Positions 31,787 through 35,073 of a stretch of 35,073 nt of DNA are shown piece after piece (within the stretch, counting starts at the first letter, position 1; each line of letters starts with the position of its first letter). The DNA lies in contig NZ_SMKY01000071.1 in assembly GCF_004349235.1 (NCBI RefSeq), forward strand, positions 1-35,073. The letters are read 5' to 3'. The notes under the pieces are model-generated. The model saw nothing but the letters and a program-made list of their open reading frames with translations. It was not told the origin of the DNA and searched no databases. Source of the stretch: Actinomadura darangshiensis (GTDB taxonomy: Bacteria; Actinomycetota; Actinomycetes; Streptosporangiales; Streptosporangiaceae). A program made the position numbers and the translations under genes.

Positions 31787-31881
31787 GGTGTTCACCCCCT
31801 TTCGGCGTGATTCGAACGATCACTTCCAGAGCGACCACGACAACCCTTCATATCGAACATATACTCGGCTTCACATACGTC

Positions 31882-32961
31882 TCAGAGCTGCTGCGGAGGG
31901 ATGATCAGCATGGTGGTGGAGGGGTCCACCTCGGGGATATGGGAGAGGACCGGCAGGTCAGCGTCGGGAAGCCCGTTAAGCCTCATGTCAGCCTTGGTGA
32001 GCTTGCAGGCCGCCTCGACCGATTGCCCCTCGGTGACGGCCGCGTAGAAGCGCGTGGCAAACGTGATGGCGTCGACGTCTCCGATCCGGTCGGTCATGCT
32101 GATGGCCAGCGGGACGATTTCCAGCAAGCCATCGACATGGGCGTAGGAGTGGCAGGCATTCAGCACGATCACCTTCGGCTTCAAATCGACGGCGTCGATC
32201 GCCTCGGCGAACGCTGCGGCGGCGACGGTCTTTCCCGGACCTCGTTCGGTGAGTCCGGAGTCGAACTCCAGGAAGTCCTTGTTGGCGTGCCCGGAAAAGT
32301 GGACGACATGAGGCCGGAACCGGGTCAGTCCATCCAGCAGGTCCGAGGCTGTCGCCGAGGGCATGTGCTCGATCTGAACCAGGTCGCGGAGCGTGGCTGA
32401 ACGCACCGCTGCCTTGACGCGGCGGATCTCTTCTCCCACCCGCAAGTCACCGGCTGCGGCGGCGGTCAGGTAGAGGATCCGCAACGGCTCGACCTTGGGA
32501 GGCTGCAGCCTGCTAATGACCACGGACATCCTTTCTTCGCTGGCCGCGACGAGCGCTTCGGTGCGGGTGCGTTCGGCAGCCGCCAGTTGCTGGCGACGGC
32601 GCTCCTCCTCTTTGTGCTGCCGCTCACGCTGGCGCTGGTCGTCCTTGGCCTCACGAGCCAGGGCTGCCTGCAGGTCCTTGTTGAGGGTGGCTTCCTTGCC
32701 CGCGCACTTGGCGATGGCCTTGCGCTCGGTCTCGATCTTCTTGCCCTCCGCGAGCGCCGCCTTGTTGGCACTCTCGGCGCTGCGTAGGTACGACGAGGCC
32801 CGGGACGGCGAGGACGCCTTGCGGGCGCGCTCCTGGTAGGAGTTGGCCTCAGTGAGCTTCTTCTGCTGCTTGGACTGGGCTGTGGCCAGTTTTCCTTCGT
32901 GCCTCGCGCGCTCTTTGGTAAGTTCTGCGATCTTTCCTCTAATTTGTCCGGAAGATGGCAT
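31882..32961 (-). CDS. CHAT-domain caspase-like protease with N-terminal coiled coil
   Basis: Cytoplasmic predicted cysteine protease, 359 aa. Residues about 5-145 are highly charged with long Lys/Glu/Ala/Gln stretches (for example RQRERQHKEEERRRQQL), a long coiled coil or helical stalk. The CHAT domain (about 158-355) starts LRILYLTAAAAGDLRV and has the catalytic His225 in VVHFSGHA and Cys270 in VIVLNACHS, the caspase/separase-type dyad. ATG 32961 was chosen for its GGGGGGAC ribosome binding site; the frame is open about 72 codons further up, but that stretch does not look coding. CHAT proteases in bacterial conflict systems are triggered by phage and cleave effectors. The downstream 53-aa peptide is a possible partner. 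Confidence 0.83.
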   Translation of the reverse strand: MPSSGQIRGKIAELTKERARHEGKLATAQSKQQKKLTEANSYQERARKASSPSRASSYLRSAESANKAALAEGKKIETERKAIAKCAGKEATLNKDLQAALAREAKDDQRQRERQHKEEERRRQQLAAAERTRTEALVAASEERMSVVISRLQPPKVEPLRILYLTAAAAGDLRVGEEIRRVKAAVRSATLRDLVQIEHMPSATASDLLDGLTRFRPHVVHFSGHANKDFLEFDSGLTERGPGKTVAAAAFAEAIDAVDLKPKVIVLNACHSYAHVDGLLEIVPLAISMTDRIGDVDAITFATRFYAAVTEGQSVEAACKLTKADMRLNGLPDADLPVLSHIPEVDPSTTMLIIPPQQL

Positions 32962-33201
32962 TTGTCCCCCCTTGGTTTGGACGACGATCTCTCCATGAGT
33001 TGAGCACAGGGGTCTGACAAAAGCGTCTCCGGGCACTTCGTAGTTCTCGGCGGCCGTTTCAACTCCCGGCAGGGTGCTCGTTCGTAAGCGATTTGCCTGT
33101 GCGAATAAAACTGGGATGACAAGGGCTGCTGCTGCGCGGTGAGGTCGGTCCGCCGGCCCGGGGCAATCTCCGATCATGTCGTACTATCTACCGAACCTAC
33201 A

Positions 33202-33216
33202 TGAGACGCGATCTCA
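33202..33216. promoter_or_regulatory. TGAGA-N5-TCTCA palindrome
   Basis: Perfect 5-bp arms (33202-33206 / 33212-33216) around CGCGA in the divergent region. Candidate operator for the CHAT or integrase promoter; could be chance. Confidence 0.28.
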
Positions 33217-33352
33217 GCTTGTCGACTGACGTTACCGCTCACCGGTTCTGAGTAGGGCGCGCGCAGACCTCCTCGTGTCCTGAGGGGGAGCGATCACGCG
33301 GAGTCGTATGCAGACTTCAGTCGCAAGGGTGCTGGCTCCCCTCACGACTTGG

Positions 33353-33358
33353 TATATA
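33353..33358 (+). promoter_or_regulatory. Integrase -10 box candidate
   Basis: TATATA preceded by TGG, 13 bp before the integrase ATG at 33372, which would give a leader of only about 7 nt and leaves no room for a ribosome binding site. Seen directly; promoter activity inferred. Confidence 0.38.
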
Positions 33359-33371
33359 GCCTCGGGTTTCG

Positions 33372-34895
33372 ATGAAGGGGTCGACGTACAAGAGGTGTAA
33401 ATGCCGTGGTGTGGACGGAAAGGAACTTGCTTCCCGCTGCCCGCAGCTGCGTCACGAGGACGGCACGTGGAATCCGCGGCATGGCACCTGGTACTTCTAC
33501 CTGGAGCTCGACGCCGGCCCGGGTGGCAAGCGTCGTCGGATCCGTCGGGGCGGGTTCACCACGCAAGAGGACGCTGAGAACGCTCTTGAGGATGCACGAT
33601 GCCGGGTATTGCGCGGCTTGGATCCGGGCGTGCGGTATACGGTCGGGCAATACCTTGACGAGTGGCTGGCCGGCCACGGTGGCCTGCGCCGGAGTACTCG
33701 CAAGTCCTATGGCGAGCATATCGAGTACTACCTCAAACCCCACCTGGGCCACATCGAACTGGACCAGCTACGCGTTGCGCATCTGAATGAGATGTTCGCC
33801 GCGATCGACGCCGACAACGAGCGCATCCTGTGGGCGGCTGGGGAACGCCGGCGATTGCTTGCGGCTGCCCGGCAGGCATGGCGGTCTGGGGACAAGGGCG
33901 CACACAGAGCCGCTCGCGCCGATCTCGCCGGGCTTCCGCCGCACCGTCGGACGGTCGGGGCGGCGACCATGCAGCGCATCCGCGCGACGCTCCGGTCGGC
34001 TCTGGAGGATGCGGTACGGCAAGGCCTGACCGCAGTGAACGTGGCGAAGCTGACCAAGCTCCAAACAGGCAAGCGGCCCAAGGCGCTGGTGTGGACCAGC
34101 GAACGCGTCACCGCATGGCAGACGGCCTACGAGCGGGAACTGGCGGCAGAGCGGGCCAGCGGCCGTACGGTCAACGCGTTCAAGATCTGGATGTCGTTGC
34201 CGCGCCCTTCGCGGGTGATGGTGTGGACGCCCGAACAGACCGGGACATTCCTCGATCACGCCGCAGACCACCCTCTGTACCCGCTGTTGCATCTGATGGC
34301 TTTCCGGGGCCTGCGACGCGGGGAGGCGTGCGGACTGGCGTGGCCGGACCTGGACTTGGCCGGGGCGTCGCTGGCCGTCCGGGAGAGCCGCGTGAAGATC
34401 ACCTACCGGGAGATCGAGGATGGTGACCCCAAGTCCGACGCCGGCGAAGACACGATCCCGATCGACTCCGGCACCGTCACCGTGCTCGAAGCCCACCACC
34501 GTCGGCAGGACGAGGCCAGGGCCGAGTGGGGGCAGGCGTGGCAGGAGTCGGGAAAGGTCTTCACGCGGGAGGACGGCTCGGCGCTGCATCCCGATCACGT
34601 GACCGATGCGTTCGCCCGGCTGGCCTACGGTGCCGGGCTGCCGCCCATTCGCCTGCATGATCTTCGCCATGGCGCCGCGACGCTGATGCTCGCTGGTGGC
34701 GCGGACATGAAGTTGGTTCAGGCGCTGCTGCGGCACTCCTCGCTTGCCATCACCGCTGACACCTACACCAGCGTCCTCCCAGAGGTTGCCCGCGAGGCCG
34801 CAGAAGCCGCCGCGGCACTGGTGCCAAGGAAGATCCCGGCTCAGGACGCCCGGCCCTCCGTCCTCCCCACGTCCTCCCAAAACGAGGAGGAGTAG
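33372..34895 (+). CDS. Tyrosine recombinase (island integrase)
   Basis: Site-specific integrase of the phage/pSAM2-like tyrosine family, 507 aa. It begins MKGSTYKRCKCRG with a Cys-containing N-terminal arm-binding segment, common in actinomycete element integrases, followed by a core-binding SAM-like domain (about 88-225). The catalytic residues are complete: Arg315 in FRGLRRGEACGL, His429 and Arg432 in LHDLRHGAATL, His455 in LLRHSS and the nucleophile Tyr465 in TADTYTSV. The gene ends 56 bp from the 3' end of the intact tRNA-Lys, the standard position next to attR. No excisionase gene is recognisable beside it, so excision may depend on a helper. Probably integrates the 13.2 kb island. Confidence 0.9.
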   Translation: MKGSTYKRCKCRGVDGKELASRCPQLRHEDGTWNPRHGTWYFYLELDAGPGGKRRRIRRGGFTTQEDAENALEDARCRVLRGLDPGVRYTVGQYLDEWLAGHGGLRRSTRKSYGEHIEYYLKPHLGHIELDQLRVAHLNEMFAAIDADNERILWAAGERRRLLAAARQAWRSGDKGAHRAARADLAGLPPHRRTVGAATMQRIRATLRSALEDAVRQGLTAVNVAKLTKLQTGKRPKALVWTSERVTAWQTAYERELAAERASGRTVNAFKIWMSLPRPSRVMVWTPEQTGTFLDHAADHPLYPLLHLMAFRGLRRGEACGLAWPDLDLAGASLAVRESRVKITYREIEDGDPKSDAGEDTIPIDSGTVTVLEAHHRRQDEARAEWGQAWQESGKVFTREDGSALHPDHVTDAFARLAYGAGLPPIRLHDLRHGAATLMLAGGADMKLVQALLRHSSLAITADTYTSVLPEVAREAAEAAAALVPRKIPAQDARPSVLPTSSQNEEE

Positions 34896-34951
34896 CCCGT
34901 CACCGTGTGCACGTGACGTGTATCCGCAAGCCACATAGGCGATGCGTTGAG

Positions 34952-35024
34952 TGGGTCGCCTGGGACTCGAACCCAGAACCTACGGATTAAAAGTCCGGAG
35001 CTCTGCCAATTGAGCTAGCGACCC
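34952..35024 (-). tRNA. tRNA-Lys (anticodon UUU)
   Basis: Complete 73-nt cloverleaf on the minus strand: acceptor GGGTCGC/GCGACCC with discriminator A, D stem GCTC/GAGC, anticodon loop CTTTTAA (anticodon UUU), T arm CTGGG-TTCGAGT-CCCAG. CCA is not encoded (CTC follows). One mismatch at the top of the anticodon stem. It is the integration target of the island; everything 3' of the anticodon-arm core was supplied by the element. Confidence 0.93.
34979..34995 (-). repeat. attR core, 17 bp
   Basis: CCTACGGATTAAAAGTC inside the tRNA anticodon arm and variable region, identical to 21776-21792. The crossover must lie within this segment, because sequences on both sides differ between the two copies. 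Confidence 0.85.
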
Positions 35025-35073
35025 GTCCCGCAAGGGTACCGAGATCGGCGGGGGGTTTGCGACGGGGTTACGG

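Larger units (their letters stand above)
32962..33371. other. Divergent regulatory region between the CHAT gene and the integrase
   Basis: 410 bp without a credible gene. It should hold the promoters of both genes and, being next to the integrase, possibly its control sites. A TGAGA-N5-TCTCA repeat and a TATATA box near the integrase are noted separately. Confidence 0.45.
21776..34995. mobile_element. tRNA-Lys-integrated genomic island (13.2 kb)
   Basis: Bounded by the 17-bp identical core CCTACGGATTAAAAGTC on both sides, with the tyrosine integrase gene ending 56 bp from the intact tRNA. The cargo is a restriction-modification enzyme, an OLD nuclease, an NYN nuclease with an IS insertion, an EREWR-motif protein, a zinc-ribbon remnant, a small hydrophobic ORF and a CHAT protease. 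No replication, relaxase, FtsK-like transfer or recognisable excisionase gene is present, so it is not a complete actinomycete integrative conjugative element. Several genes have visibly lower GC than the flanking chromosome. Best read as a defence island mobilised in trans or now fixed. Confidence 0.85.

Noticed and set aside
32962..33177. A 72-residue N-terminal extension of the CHAT protease
   Set aside because: The frame is open, but the sequence lacks the coiled-coil character that follows, and the strong ribosome binding site is at ATG 32961.
21776..34995. A complete actinomycete integrative conjugative element
   Set aside because: Integrase and att sites are present, but no replication initiator, FtsK-like transfer gene or excisionase was recognisable.

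Overview
High-GC actinobacterial chromosome, probably a Streptosporangiales/Thermomonosporaceae-like actinomycete. The evidence is strong G/C third-position bias, GTG/TTG starts, actinobacterial lipoproteins, an IdeR/DtxR-type box and a leaderless-looking promoter; genus is not resolved. The window has two parts: ordinary chromosome from 1 to about 21.77 kb, and a 13.2 kb tRNA-Lys-integrated island from about 21.78 to 34.99 kb.

Left part, 0.6-10 kb: an envelope-related cluster with three BlaI/MecI/CopY-family repressors and one M56-type protease. Eight palindromes of two related types lie in front of its genes: CTACA-N4-TGTAG (five copies) and CTACTA-N6-TAGTAG (three copies). They precede a ZIP metal transporter, a BlaI repressor, a COG4705 membrane protein, an exported phosphoesterase, a GT2 glycosyltransferase, a DedA-blaI-M56 operon, and a divergent blaI/PAP2 phosphatase pair. 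DedA (lipid-carrier flippase family) and PAP2 (undecaprenyl-pyrophosphatase-like) suggest lipid-carrier recycling and cell-wall stress. The ZIP gene also has an IdeR-like box.

10-21.5 kb: a response regulator and sensor kinase arranged tail to tail with overlapping 3' ends; a PepSY protein; a second, conventional OmpR-type two-component pair; two lipoproteins; and an ABC export system with two ATPases and one 905-residue FtsX-type permease, followed by a flippase-like membrane protein. Direct repeats with 11-bp spacing lie upstream of the second response regulator, the PepSY gene and one lipoprotein gene, suggesting a local regulon.

Island, 21.78-34.99 kb: bounded by a displaced tRNA-Lys 3' end on the left and the intact tRNA-Lys(UUU) on the right, with a tyrosine integrase next to the intact tRNA. 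Cargo: a single-chain restriction-modification enzyme resembling type ISP/IIG, an OLD-family ATPase/TOPRIM nuclease, an NYN-domain nuclease split by a 1,555-bp IS701-family element (4-bp target duplication AGCT; the reading frame is restored when the element is removed), a protein with an EREWR motif, a frameshifted zinc-ribbon remnant, a 53-residue Trp-rich hydrophobic ORF with a strong ribosome binding site, and a CHAT-domain caspase-like protease with an N-terminal coiled coil. No conjugation or replication genes are visible. This reads as a compact defence island, and the CHAT protease plus small hydrophobic peptide is the best candidate for an undescribed module.
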